The translations under genes were made by a program, and so were the position numbers. A stretch of 10,916 nt of DNA from Chitinivibrionales bacterium (GTDB taxonomy: Bacteria > Fibrobacterota > Chitinivibrionia > Chitinivibrionales > FEN-1185). The stretch covers positions 1-10,916 of the forward strand of contig JAQUMP010000065.1 of the NCBI GenBank assembly GCA_028718065.1, in the 5' to 3' direction. The notes under the pieces were generated by a model. That model saw nothing but the letters and a program-made list of their open reading frames with translations, was not told the origin of the DNA and searched no databases. Of the stretch, positions 1 through 6,628 are shown one piece after another; position 1 is the stretch's first letter, and every line of letters starts with the position of its first letter.

Positions 1-528
1 CTCGGACGCGAACTCCGGGGTTTTGCGGAAAAATTCCCGTTGGAAATGAAGCTTCATAAAGAAACAAAATGTCTTACCCTTCTTGGAACTACCGGCGATA
101 ATGATGCCTGGAAATCACGCCATGATTCAAAGGGGCATCAGACTATTCCACTGCCCAGCGAAGATGTCGTCAATAAAATACCCATGATCAGAAATCTGAT
201 CAAACAATTGGGGCTGGATATAAAAACGGTAATTAAGCCCGATCCCGGGATCATTCAGGACTTGTCGGAGAACACCTTCAACATATTCCTGGTTCCCGAA
301 GCAGCGGGGAGCTCGTATATACTGGCGCAAGATACTTTTGTGGTTCCTTTTAATATTAAATCGGTATTGGGGTTTGGCGGTCTTTTACCCGATGGGAATA
401 TATTTGCCATCATAATCTTTTCAAAAAAGACCATTTCCGAAGCAGTTGCAAATCAATTCAAAACCCTGGCGCTTGCAATAAAAATTTCCCTTTTGCCCTT
501 CCTTAAAAAGGTGTTCACGGATGAATAA
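1..528 (+). CDS. GAF-like sensory domain protein, 5' partial
   Basis: The frame is open from the first base to the TAA at 526-528, giving 175 residues, so the true start lies upstream. A TTG at 40 could start a shorter protein but has no ribosome binding site and would fall inside the domain. Visible stretches such as CLTLLGTTGD, GHQTIPLPSEDVV, the DPGII segment, FNIFLVPEAAGSSYILAQD and SVLGFGGLLPDGNIFAIIIFS match, from memory, a GAF-like input domain usually found at the N-terminus of larger PAS/histidine kinase proteins. Family members I recall have more sequence before this point, which fits truncation by the window edge. Here the domain ends right after its last helix (LALAIKISLLPFLKK) and overlaps the downstream kinase gene by 8 bases. 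It is inferred to be a soluble sensing subunit for that kinase; its ligand is unknown. Confidence 0.75.
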   Translation, partial: LGRELRGFAEKFPLEMKLHKETKCLTLLGTTGDNDAWKSRHDSKGHQTIPLPSEDVVNKIPMIRNLIKQLGLDIKTVIKPDPGIIQDLSENTFNIFLVPEAAGSSYILAQDTFVVPFNIKSVLGFGGLLPDGNIFAIIIFSKKTISEAVANQFKTLALAIKISLLPFLKKVFTDE

Positions 529-1354
529 AATGCGTGAATTGCAAAACAAGCTGGACGCATTGGAACAGCTTATTGACGTTCAGGAAAAAAGCATTATCGA
601 ACAGACGAAAAAACTCTATGCTGAAATAGAAAAGCGCAAAATAGTGGAGGAAAAACTCATTCAAAAGAACCGCGAAATAATCGACTTTGCCGACATGCTC
701 ACCCACGATCTTAAAAACCCGCTGGTCGGTATCAAGAGTGCCTTCGATATGCTAAAACTCGAACCAGTCCTTCAAACTAAAAAAGACATTCTCGAAATAT
801 TGGAAATCGGCATCCAGAGCACCCGTTATATGCAGGGATTGATCGGGGATTTGCTGGAAATCGCGCGCTTGGAATCCGGCGGAAAAGAGCTGGAAATAAA
901 ACTTGTAAATGTTAAGGAAATCGTCGACGGCGTTCTTGCGCAGCTGCATTTTGGATCAAATAGCCGGAATACGCAAATTTGCACGGATGTTGATATCCAG
1001 GCATTCGCCGACGCATCCGCGCTGACTAAAACGCTCATGAATCTTATCGGCAATGCCCTTGCTTACCTGGACGATAAATCAGTGCATAAAATAGCAATAA
1101 GCGCGCATTACCAAAACGGCAATGCCCTTTTTTCGATTCAGGACAACGGCATGGGAATCCCGCTCGCAAACCAGGCCGGGATTTTTGACAAATTCAAGCG
1201 TGGTGACAACGTTAAAAGCCGTAAAGGCACCGGCCTTGGTCTTGCGATATGTAAAGGAATCATAGAAAACCACGGCGGCAAAATATGGTTTGATAGCGAA
1301 GAGGGTAAAGGAACGACGTTTTTCTTTAACTTGCCGGATGTGCATCTGTCTTGA
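521..1354 (+). CDS. Soluble coiled-coil sensor histidine kinase (HisKA-HATPase)
   Basis: A 277-residue kinase that would autophosphorylate on histidine and pass the phosphate to a partner receiver. Residues 1-60 are a charged, heptad-like coiled coil (NKLDALEQLIDVQEKSI and onward) running straight into the H-box HDLKNP, with His62 as likely phosphoacceptor. The ATPase domain has the N-box NLIGNAL (174-180), G1 DNGMGIP (208-214), the F-box FDKFKRG and G2 GTGLGLAI (236-243), so catalysis looks intact. There is no transmembrane segment, PAS domain or receiver, so sensing must come from a partner, most simply the GAF-like protein whose stop codon it overlaps. The ATG at 521 is supported by AAGG at 508-511, nine bases upstream. 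The stop overlaps the TTG of the next gene. The cognate response regulator is not in the window. Confidence 0.93.
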   Translation: MNKMRELQNKLDALEQLIDVQEKSIIEQTKKLYAEIEKRKIVEEKLIQKNREIIDFADMLTHDLKNPLVGIKSAFDMLKLEPVLQTKKDILEILEIGIQSTRYMQGLIGDLLEIARLESGGKELEIKLVNVKEIVDGVLAQLHFGSNSRNTQICTDVDIQAFADASALTKTLMNLIGNALAYLDDKSVHKIAISAHYQNGNALFSIQDNGMGIPLANQAGIFDKFKRGDNVKSRKGTGLGLAICKGIIENHGGKIWFDSEEGKGTTFFFNLPDVHLS

Positions 1355-1773
1355 ACAACAAGAGTCAGCCTTGGAATTACCTTATGTCGCTCGAAAAAAT
1401 TGATAATCCCGGCTTTGTTTACATTGCTTATCGCCGAAAGGACCATACGGATTTCGATGTATTCAAATCCACTCTCGATGCTTCGATAAAACAAGATCAG
1501 GCCATCCAGAATATCGTAATAGACTTGACAAGAGATAAGATGCTTACGGAAGGGGAAATCGCCTTGATTGCCAAAGCCATTCAAAGGCTGCAAGGGACGT
1601 CACGATGCCTGCGGATCGTGGCCTGTAAAGAAATAGCGAGAAAACTTGAATCGACCAACCTGCTTATAATGAAAAACATAATCGCTTACTTGAACCATGA
1701 ATCGCTTCTTCAGGATTTGAATAAAAATTGCAGCGTGGTCTCGGATCCCGTTCTGGTAACGGACGGCCAATAA
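1351..1773 (+). CDS. STAS-like (anti-anti-sigma type) protein
   Basis: A 140-residue soluble protein if translation starts at TTG 1351, which overlaps the kinase stop as TTGA; ATG 1384 (Met12) is an alternative. Neither has a clear ribosome binding site, so translational coupling is likely. The pattern IQNIVIDLT (52-60), a short loop MLTEG (64-68), helix EIALIAKAIQRLQG, strand CLRIVACKE and helix IARKLESTNL follows the STAS fold of SpoIIAA: strand, loop, helix, strand, helix. Aligned by eye with the SpoIIAA loop DSSG, Thr66 falls at the phosphorylated serine and Glu67 at the next serine. STAS proteins act as phosphorylation-controlled partner-switch proteins or as domains that bind small molecules or proteins. 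Its place after the kinase suggests it is part of that pathway's output. The STAS call rests on pattern, not on a profile search. Confidence 0.65.
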   Translation: MNNKSQPWNYLMSLEKIDNPGFVYIAYRRKDHTDFDVFKSTLDASIKQDQAIQNIVIDLTRDKMLTEGEIALIAKAIQRLQGTSRCLRIVACKEIARKLESTNLLIMKNIIAYLNHESLLQDLNKNCSVVSDPVLVTDGQ

Positions 1774-1818
1774 CCAAGGTGAAGACAACTTAATAAAGGA
1801 TGGGAAAAAAGGATAAAT

Positions 1819-2088
1819 ATGGATCTTGACGTATTTGAAAAAGGGAAGAAAATAGGAATTTTAAGTAATGTGAGTGTGGATATTGGAAATGGTGCGGCAA
1901 ATGTTTTTGGCACTTGGGTGGGTATTTTGCCGTTCGAAAACGTTTCGGACCAGATAATCCCCTTCGAATTAAGAGGGCCGGGTATCTATATCTCTAACGT
2001 AAAGATAATAAGCGGCGTTGGCGATCAGCTAAATCAGGTAATCAAACTAACGGGAATTTTAGAGTATCAAGATCGCAATAGAAATTAA
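1819..2088 (+). CDS. Small hypothetical protein, 89 aa
   Basis: I do not recognise this protein. It starts at ATG 1819 with a good ribosome binding site (AAAAGGA, 1807-1813, five bases upstream) and ends at TAA 2086-2088, so it looks genuinely translated. The sequence is rich in alternating hydrophobic residues, Gly, Val and Ile (IGILSNVSVDIGNGAANVFG, then GIYISNVKIISGVGD), suggesting a compact all-beta or mostly beta fold. It has no signal peptide, membrane segment, cysteine or obvious catalytic motif. It sits alone, 45 bases after the STAS gene and 65 bases before the first membrane protein gene, so it could belong to either unit. Confidence 0.7.
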   Translation: MDLDVFEKGKKIGILSNVSVDIGNGAANVFGTWVGILPFENVSDQIIPFELRGPGIYISNVKIISGVGDQLNQVIKLTGILEYQDRNRN

Positions 2089-2153
2089 AGCAGAACGTCG
2101 GATTGCAAGGCTTTGGGATTACCTTTTTGATTTTATCACGGAGGGCCTTGTCC

Positions 2154-2987
2154 ATGCGATATTTGTACCTTTATTTGGAAATTATCCTCTATAGCTGCGT
2201 CACCATCCTTTACCTATTGGTGTTTTCACGGTACCGTTATCATCCGGTTCTTGAAAACCGCTTGGAGAAAAAACGAAAGACCGCCCCCTGGAAGGAAGCT
2301 CTTTTCCTGGCCGGGTTTTCAATTGCCGTCGCAATAATTTTACTTACCTGGAATAAATTATACCCATCACAATTTCATCATGCCGGGTATTTTGGCGCAT
2401 TCTTTACCGGTACGATCGTAACGCTTGCGGTTTTCCGGAAGTGGATCAATCATGTCGACCTCACGCTCTGTTTTCCGAGCATGATTGCGGTTTGGGCGAT
2501 GCTACTCGCCTTTGAAGCGATTCTGCTTCATAACAATGCCGGTTGGATCTATACCGACAGCACGGTTTTGGCGATCAAACTTGGTCAAAAGGTAACCTTT
2601 ATCCTGGAGAACCTGATTTTCTTTTATCTTTTTTCACCCTTCATGTCGATTTTGATATTTACCAGGCTGGCCTATAAACGCTCCGATATAACAGCTTTTT
2701 TTCTGACCAACCTGATTGTATGGGGCACTGGCCTATGGTGGGAATATGTCTGTATCGGCCTATTCAACCTTTGGTATATGGTTACCGAGCGCAGCATCCT
2801 GCCATTTAGTTTCTTCGGGGCAAAAACTACGATCGAGGAAATGCTATACTATGTTCCGTTTGCATCGATTTCCATTCTAATGTATTTAATGCTGTATTAT
2901 CGTAAGTATCGATACGATTTCGTTTGGGCACACCGAAGGGATAAAATCCGTACTTATTTTGATACTGGAGGGGAAAAGAATATTTAG
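2154..2987 (+). CDS. Divergent lycopene-cyclase-like membrane protein, two-repeat
   Basis: A 277-residue polytopic membrane protein. ATG 2154 is chosen because GGAGGG (2140-2145) lies eight bases upstream; an in-frame TTG at 2103 would add 17 residues but lacks a binding site. The central and C-terminal parts carry two copies of the lycopene cyclase (CrtYc/CrtYd/CarR) pattern: an aromatic strand-like motif (GWIYT, 130-134), then a membrane helix beginning ILENLIFFYLF (150-160), and again FNLWYM (204-209) followed by TTIEEMLYYV (225-234). The usual motif is PxEE plus L/F-rich residues. Here the proline is lost in both copies and the first copy reads LEN, so this is a diverged member and may not be catalytic. 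Roughly seven membrane segments are visible. The next gene is its closest visible relative and the two were probably co-duplicated. The substrate is unknown. Confidence 0.7.
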   Translation: MRYLYLYLEIILYSCVTILYLLVFSRYRYHPVLENRLEKKRKTAPWKEALFLAGFSIAVAIILLTWNKLYPSQFHHAGYFGAFFTGTIVTLAVFRKWINHVDLTLCFPSMIAVWAMLLAFEAILLHNNAGWIYTDSTVLAIKLGQKVTFILENLIFFYLFSPFMSILIFTRLAYKRSDITAFFLTNLIVWGTGLWWEYVCIGLFNLWYMVTERSILPFSFFGAKTTIEEMLYYVPFASISILMYLMLYYRKYRYDFVWAHRRDKIRTYFDTGGEKNI

Positions 2988-3014
2988 CATTATCCCTCGA
3001 ACCAAGGTTTTCTT

Positions 3015-3833
3015 ATGCCGGAATATACAATTTCTCTTCTGCTATGGATCTTGCCTGTAATGGGCATAGGAGTCTTTCTTCAATCGAAAAAGTTGCTGAA
3101 ATCCGTCCAGAGAAAAGCATTGCTCATGAACCTTATAATTTTCGCCGGCATCGGATTTTTCCTGGATCTAATGTTTGCTCAGCAATTCTTCCGGTTTCCA
3201 GCCCCGGTCATGACTTTAGGAATTACAATCAACAAAGTACCGATAGAAGAATTTCTATTTTACCTTTTTGGGTTCTGGTTCATCGTACTTTTTTACGTTT
3301 TTAATGACGAGTATTTCCTGCGTAAATATAATAAGGATGATCGGCGCTATATCACCTACGCGCGCCGGATAAATAAAATATTTATCCTATTCTTTAAGCC
3401 ATGGCATATCTTTATTTTATTGATCGTTTTGACCGGCGTTACCCTCCTCAAGCGGCACATTAATCCTGCGGACCCCATATTGCCTGAGTATTTGGTATTT
3501 TTAATTATTTTCGCCTATGCGCCATTCATCTTTTTTTGGCGTCTCACCCATACATTCGTCAATGTTCGGGCCTTGGTTCTGGTCATGGTTTTGACCTCAC
3601 TGATTTCAATTATCTGGGAAGTGACTTTGGCCCTTCCCCGGGGATATTGGAACTATAACCATGATTATATGCTGGGCATTTTTATACCGGTCTGGTCCTT
3701 TTTGCCGATAGAGGCGGTAACGGTATGGTTTGTTTGCAGCTTGATTATTCTCAGTTATGAGTACACCAAAATTTTTCTGCATCACCGCAATGTGATTCTG
3801 TATAAACGCCGCCACAACAGAGCTAGGGCTTAG
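3015..3833 (+). CDS. Lycopene cyclase domain membrane protein, two-repeat
   Basis: A 272-residue polytopic protein starting at ATG 3015, with AAGG at 3004-3007 upstream. The first repeat holds the signature VPIEEFLFYL (75-84), the classic PxEE-LFY motif of heterodimeric or fused lycopene cyclases (CrtYc/CrtYd in actinobacteria, CarRA in fungi, related archaeal enzymes). The second repeat holds WEV (201-203), GYWNY (210-214) and FLPIEAVTVW (229-238), where the second glutamate of PIEE is Ala234. Lycopene cyclases of this class convert linear lycopene ends to beta rings in the membrane without a net redox change. The two-repeat length fits a fused CrtYcd-like protein. No phytoene synthase or desaturase is nearby, so the substrate could be another polyprenoid. 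Some 27 bases separate it from the preceding paralogue, with which it is probably co-transcribed. Confidence 0.8.
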   Translation: MPEYTISLLLWILPVMGIGVFLQSKKLLKSVQRKALLMNLIIFAGIGFFLDLMFAQQFFRFPAPVMTLGITINKVPIEEFLFYLFGFWFIVLFYVFNDEYFLRKYNKDDRRYITYARRINKIFILFFKPWHIFILLIVLTGVTLLKRHINPADPILPEYLVFLIIFAYAPFIFFWRLTHTFVNVRALVLVMVLTSLISIIWEVTLALPRGYWNYNHDYMLGIFIPVWSFLPIEAVTVWFVCSLIILSYEYTKIFLHHRNVILYKRRHNRARA

Positions 3834-3848
3834 GAATCCTTAATACTT

Positions 3849-3877
3849 TTTCCATCAAAGAATAGCAGGCATATATT
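3849..3877 (+). promoter_or_regulatory. Possible sigma70-type promoter for the hybrid kinase gene
   Basis: TTTCCA at 3849-3854 and TATATT at 3872-3877 are separated by 17 bases, four and five matches respectively to the consensus hexamers. This lies in the 157-base gap before the hybrid kinase, one of the largest gaps in the window, and would give a leader of about 110 bases. It is by-eye matching only in an A+T-rich stretch, so chance is a real alternative. Confidence 0.25.
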
Positions 3878-3990
3878 TTTATTATAGGCCTTTCGGGACC
3901 ACTGAATTACAGAACATTGGATTCTATGCTCTTTTGAGGGACGGTAGCAGGTGACATTCCCCATTTGCTGGGAAGAAATTGTTTTTAGCT

Positions 3991-6150
3991 ATGATACCTT
4001 TGAACACAATAGCTTTGTTGACGTCACCCTTGTTCACGCTTTTTCTGTTCGGATATGTTTACGGGCAACGCCGAAAAAATCGTCTTAACCATACTTTTTT
4101 GGTGCTTGCCGGGACCTATTTCCTTTTGACATTCTGCGATTTTATGTTTCGGGTCATCCCCCCGGGCTTTCTTCGGCATGTGCTGCTTGAGGTTGCGACA
4201 AGTCTGTTCTTTATCGCCAGTTTTGTATTCCTTGACTTCATGTATGCCTTTGTGAAGAGACCACGGGATAAATACCTGGCATTTTTTGGCGTCGAGGGGA
4301 TCATCGGCATGGTTATACCTTTTTTAAATATACCCTTACACGATGACTCTTCCCTTGCTTCACCAGGATTTTCGGTACCCTTGCCGAATTGGCTGTTTGG
4401 CGTAATTTTCGTCATTTACATTTTCCCGGTTACGATCTTTGGAATAATTCTTGCCCTTAATGCCTATCGAGTGGAGTCGGACAGAGAGGATAAGAAGCGG
4501 CTTTTAATTTGGATCGGTGGAATGGGCGCTGCATTTCTCTATCTTGTCGGAGTCTGTTTCATTTTCCCGCGTTTATTTAAAATGCCTATATTATCGTCGT
4601 TCGTTTCGCTTGCTATCATCATAATTGATTTATTTATGTATTGGTCCGTCCGGCGCTATAATTTCCTCACGGTAAACATTAATCAACTCGAAGAAATCCT
4701 CGACAAGGTTTTCAGGGATGTCGGCGATTCGGTATTATTAATCGACCAAAGACGAAAAATTGTCCGCGCGAACGATGCGGCGACAAAGTTGTTCGATATA
4801 AGACCCGAATCGATCGGCTCACTCTCCGTAAATGATATTATTCCAGAAATCGGCTTGGATCACTTTTTGAACAACTTTGAAACCGAAGTACAATTGTCCG
4901 GCGAACGACGATCAATAACCATCACGAAAACGAACCTGCGCGCCGCCGATGAATCTCTTCAGCACATGCTGACTATTCGTGATATTACCAAGATTAAACG
5001 AGCAGAGGAAGATCGGCTTCGGATTCAAAAGCTTGAAACTCTCGGTATCCTGGCGGGCGGCATTGCCCACGATTTCAATAACTTTTTGTGCGGCATAGTT
5101 TCAAGTTTCGGTCTGGCAAGCATGGGGCATCATTCAGAGGCGGAACTTAAAGAAATCTTGGCCGAAGGCGAACGAACCGCGTTGAGTGCGCGCAGTTTAA
5201 CGCACCAGCTCCTGACCTTTGCCAAAGGCGGCGAACCGGTATGTGAAAATATTGATATTCTTCCATTGATTCAGGGGGCATGCACATTCGCGGCACGCGG
5301 GAGCCATATTAAATTGGAGTTTTGCTTGCCTGACCACAGAATCTGCATTAATGCCGACGACGGGCAGATCCGTCAGGTTTTTCATAACATCGTGATGAAC
5401 GCCTGTCAGGCAACGCCCGAAGGAGGCGTGGTACGGGTACTGGGTGATGTCAAAGAAATAACCTCTGACCAATTACTGCCGTTGAGGACAGGGCGCTATT
5501 TCGAAATAAAAGTGGTCGATCCGGGTTGCGGGATTTCTCCCCAAGTATTACCCCGTATTTTTGAGCCCTATTTTTCCACAAAAAAAGAAGGGAGCGGCCT
5601 TGGATTGGCCATAGCGTATTCTATTGTGCAAAAGCATAATGGTTATATCGCCGTTGTTTCAAAGGCTGGATCAGGTTCGGTTTTTTCCGTATTTTTACCC
5701 GTCAGCCCAATTGATAAATCTGAAGCAAATAAATCTTCCAACAAAGAAGAAATGCTTCCCAATAAAGGCAAAGTTCTGATTATGGATGACGTAAAGGTCA
5801 TACGTATGACTTTGTCTATGCTTTTGAAAAGATTGGGGTACGTTGTAGACGAAAGTTCAACAGGTGAGGAGGCGTTACAGCGTTTCGATGAAACATTAAA
5901 AAGCGGTTCGACTTATCGGTTTGTCATTACCGATCTGACCGTTCCAGGAGGAATGGGAGGAAGGCTGCTTGCTCAGAAAATTGCCGTGCTCGCCCCGGAA
6001 GTTCCGGTCATCGTAACAAGCGGGTATTCCGAAGATATGGAAATTGCCCGGTATAAGGATTTTGGTTTTGCGGGCGTCTTGCGCAAACCGTACAATTTAT
6101 CGGAGCTGAAAAAAGCAATCGAATCGGTTGAACATGCGGAGAAATTCTGA
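3991..6150 (+). CDS. Hybrid histidine kinase: 7TM-PAS-HisKA-HATPase-receiver
   Basis: A 719-residue membrane-bound hybrid kinase from ATG 3991; TTG 3979 would add four residues, and neither start has a well-placed binding site. Residues 1-220 contain seven hydrophobic segments (about 4-24, 34-52, 63-87, 96-114, 133-156, 170-192, 201-219), like the 7TM input regions of bacterial kinases. A PAS domain follows (about 236-336, with SVLLIDQRRKIVRANDAA). The H-box GIAHDFNN gives His360. The N-box includes Asn470, G1 is the variant DPGCGI (510-515) and G2 is GSGLGLAI (534-541). The LLTFAKGGEPV stretch is common in NtrB-like hybrid kinases. The C-terminal receiver has Asp599/Asp600, phosphoacceptor Asp648 (ITDLTVPG), Thr676 and Lys699 (LRKPYN), all intact. 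No DNA-binding output is attached, so phosphate may pass on to another protein or the receiver may regulate the kinase itself. The signal is unknown; membrane lipids or a small hydrophobic ligand are possible. Confidence 0.93.
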   Translation: MIPLNTIALLTSPLFTLFLFGYVYGQRRKNRLNHTFLVLAGTYFLLTFCDFMFRVIPPGFLRHVLLEVATSLFFIASFVFLDFMYAFVKRPRDKYLAFFGVEGIIGMVIPFLNIPLHDDSSLASPGFSVPLPNWLFGVIFVIYIFPVTIFGIILALNAYRVESDREDKKRLLIWIGGMGAAFLYLVGVCFIFPRLFKMPILSSFVSLAIIIIDLFMYWSVRRYNFLTVNINQLEEILDKVFRDVGDSVLLIDQRRKIVRANDAATKLFDIRPESIGSLSVNDIIPEIGLDHFLNNFETEVQLSGERRSITITKTNLRAADESLQHMLTIRDITKIKRAEEDRLRIQKLETLGILAGGIAHDFNNFLCGIVSSFGLASMGHHSEAELKEILAEGERTALSARSLTHQLLTFAKGGEPVCENIDILPLIQGACTFAARGSHIKLEFCLPDHRICINADDGQIRQVFHNIVMNACQATPEGGVVRVLGDVKEITSDQLLPLRTGRYFEIKVVDPGCGISPQVLPRIFEPYFSTKKEGSGLGLAIAYSIVQKHNGYIAVVSKAGSGSVFSVFLPVSPIDKSEANKSSNKEEMLPNKGKVLIMDDVKVIRMTLSMLLKRLGYVVDESSTGEEALQRFDETLKSGSTYRFVITDLTVPGGMGGRLLAQKIAVLAPEVPVIVTSGYSEDMEIARYKDFGFAGVLRKPYNLSELKKAIESVEHAEKF

Positions 6151-6200
6151 ACGTATTCAAGAAAAACGTTGTGACTGATAATCCGCGATTAGCGTATCCC

Positions 6201-6569
6201 ATGAAAAAGCAAAAAGAAAATAAAGATCGCGAACGGCGTATCACCTACGAAATTGTGGTGGATTGCTATAACGAAGAAGAAAGTTCGACCGGCTGGCACT
6301 GCTATCTCGAAGAATCGTTGAAGGTTCCTTTCCAGGCTGAATGCATCAAAAGAAAGCCCGGATCGCCCTTGCGAAAAGGAGAGATAATAAAAATCATCGC
6401 AATGTCGGATTTGGATCTCTGCTCGCATGAAATGATTGTGGACATTGAATTGTTGGGCAGGAAGTTTGCGGTCCCACTCGATCAATTAAGGCCGATCAAG
6501 GCAAATAAGAAAACGATTGAGGCGGTCGAAGACAGGCATTACTGGAAAAAAATGGGATATGAGTTCTGA
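6201..6569 (+). CDS. CcbP-family calcium-binding protein
   Basis: A 122-residue acidic protein from ATG 6201; a GTG at 6171 would add ten residues not typical of the family. It matches from memory the CcbP calcium-binding family first described in Anabaena: the opening DRERRITYEIVVDCYNEEE (9-25 region), GWHCYLEESLKVPF (31-44), SPLRKGE, the acidic MSDLDLCSHEM turn, VPLDQL (91-96) and the C-terminal EAVEDRHYWKKMGYEF (107-122). The acidic clusters are presumed Ca2+ ligands. In the cyanobacterium CcbP buffers free calcium during heterocyst development; outside cyanobacteria its job is not established. It begins 50 bases after the hybrid kinase with no terminator between them, so co-transcription is possible, though a functional link is speculation. 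It has no signal peptide and is cytoplasmic. Confidence 0.85.
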   Translation: MKKQKENKDRERRITYEIVVDCYNEEESSTGWHCYLEESLKVPFQAECIKRKPGSPLRKGEIIKIIAMSDLDLCSHEMIVDIELLGRKFAVPLDQLRPIKANKKTIEAVEDRHYWKKMGYEF

Positions 6570-6628
6570 ACCGCTTGAACATAATCGGTACAATTTGTCT
6601 GAGCCGATAAAGTACAGAAAACACCATC

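Noticed and set aside
1138..1593. 151-codon open frame on the minus strand
   Set aside because: It spans the end of the kinase gene and the start of the STAS-like gene, both with clear plus-strand protein patterns; it has no recognisable motif.
3044..3304. 86-codon open frame on the plus strand
   Set aside because: It is out of frame inside the lycopene cyclase domain gene, whose own frame has membrane helices and the PIEE motif.
3832..3926. GAATCC and GGATTC as an inverted repeat flanking the gap before the hybrid kinase
   Set aside because: Six bases only, about 85 bases apart, with no second copy or transposase; consistent with chance.
3991..4660. Seven-segment membrane region of the hybrid kinase as a rhodopsin-type light sensor using a carotenoid-derived retinal
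   Set aside because: The seventh segment (SSFVSLAIIIIDLFMYWSV) contains no lysine for a retinal Schiff base; the nearest lysine lies before the helix. The region fits generic 7TM kinase input domains better.
6150..6170. Possible hairpin AACGT...ACGTT after the hybrid kinase stop
   Set aside because: The stem is only five pairs with an 11-base loop and no following T run, so it is not a credible terminator.
6584..6608. Possible hairpin ATCGG...CCGAT between the CcbP and SWIM genes
   Set aside because: Five pairs with a 15-base loop and no T run; expected by chance.
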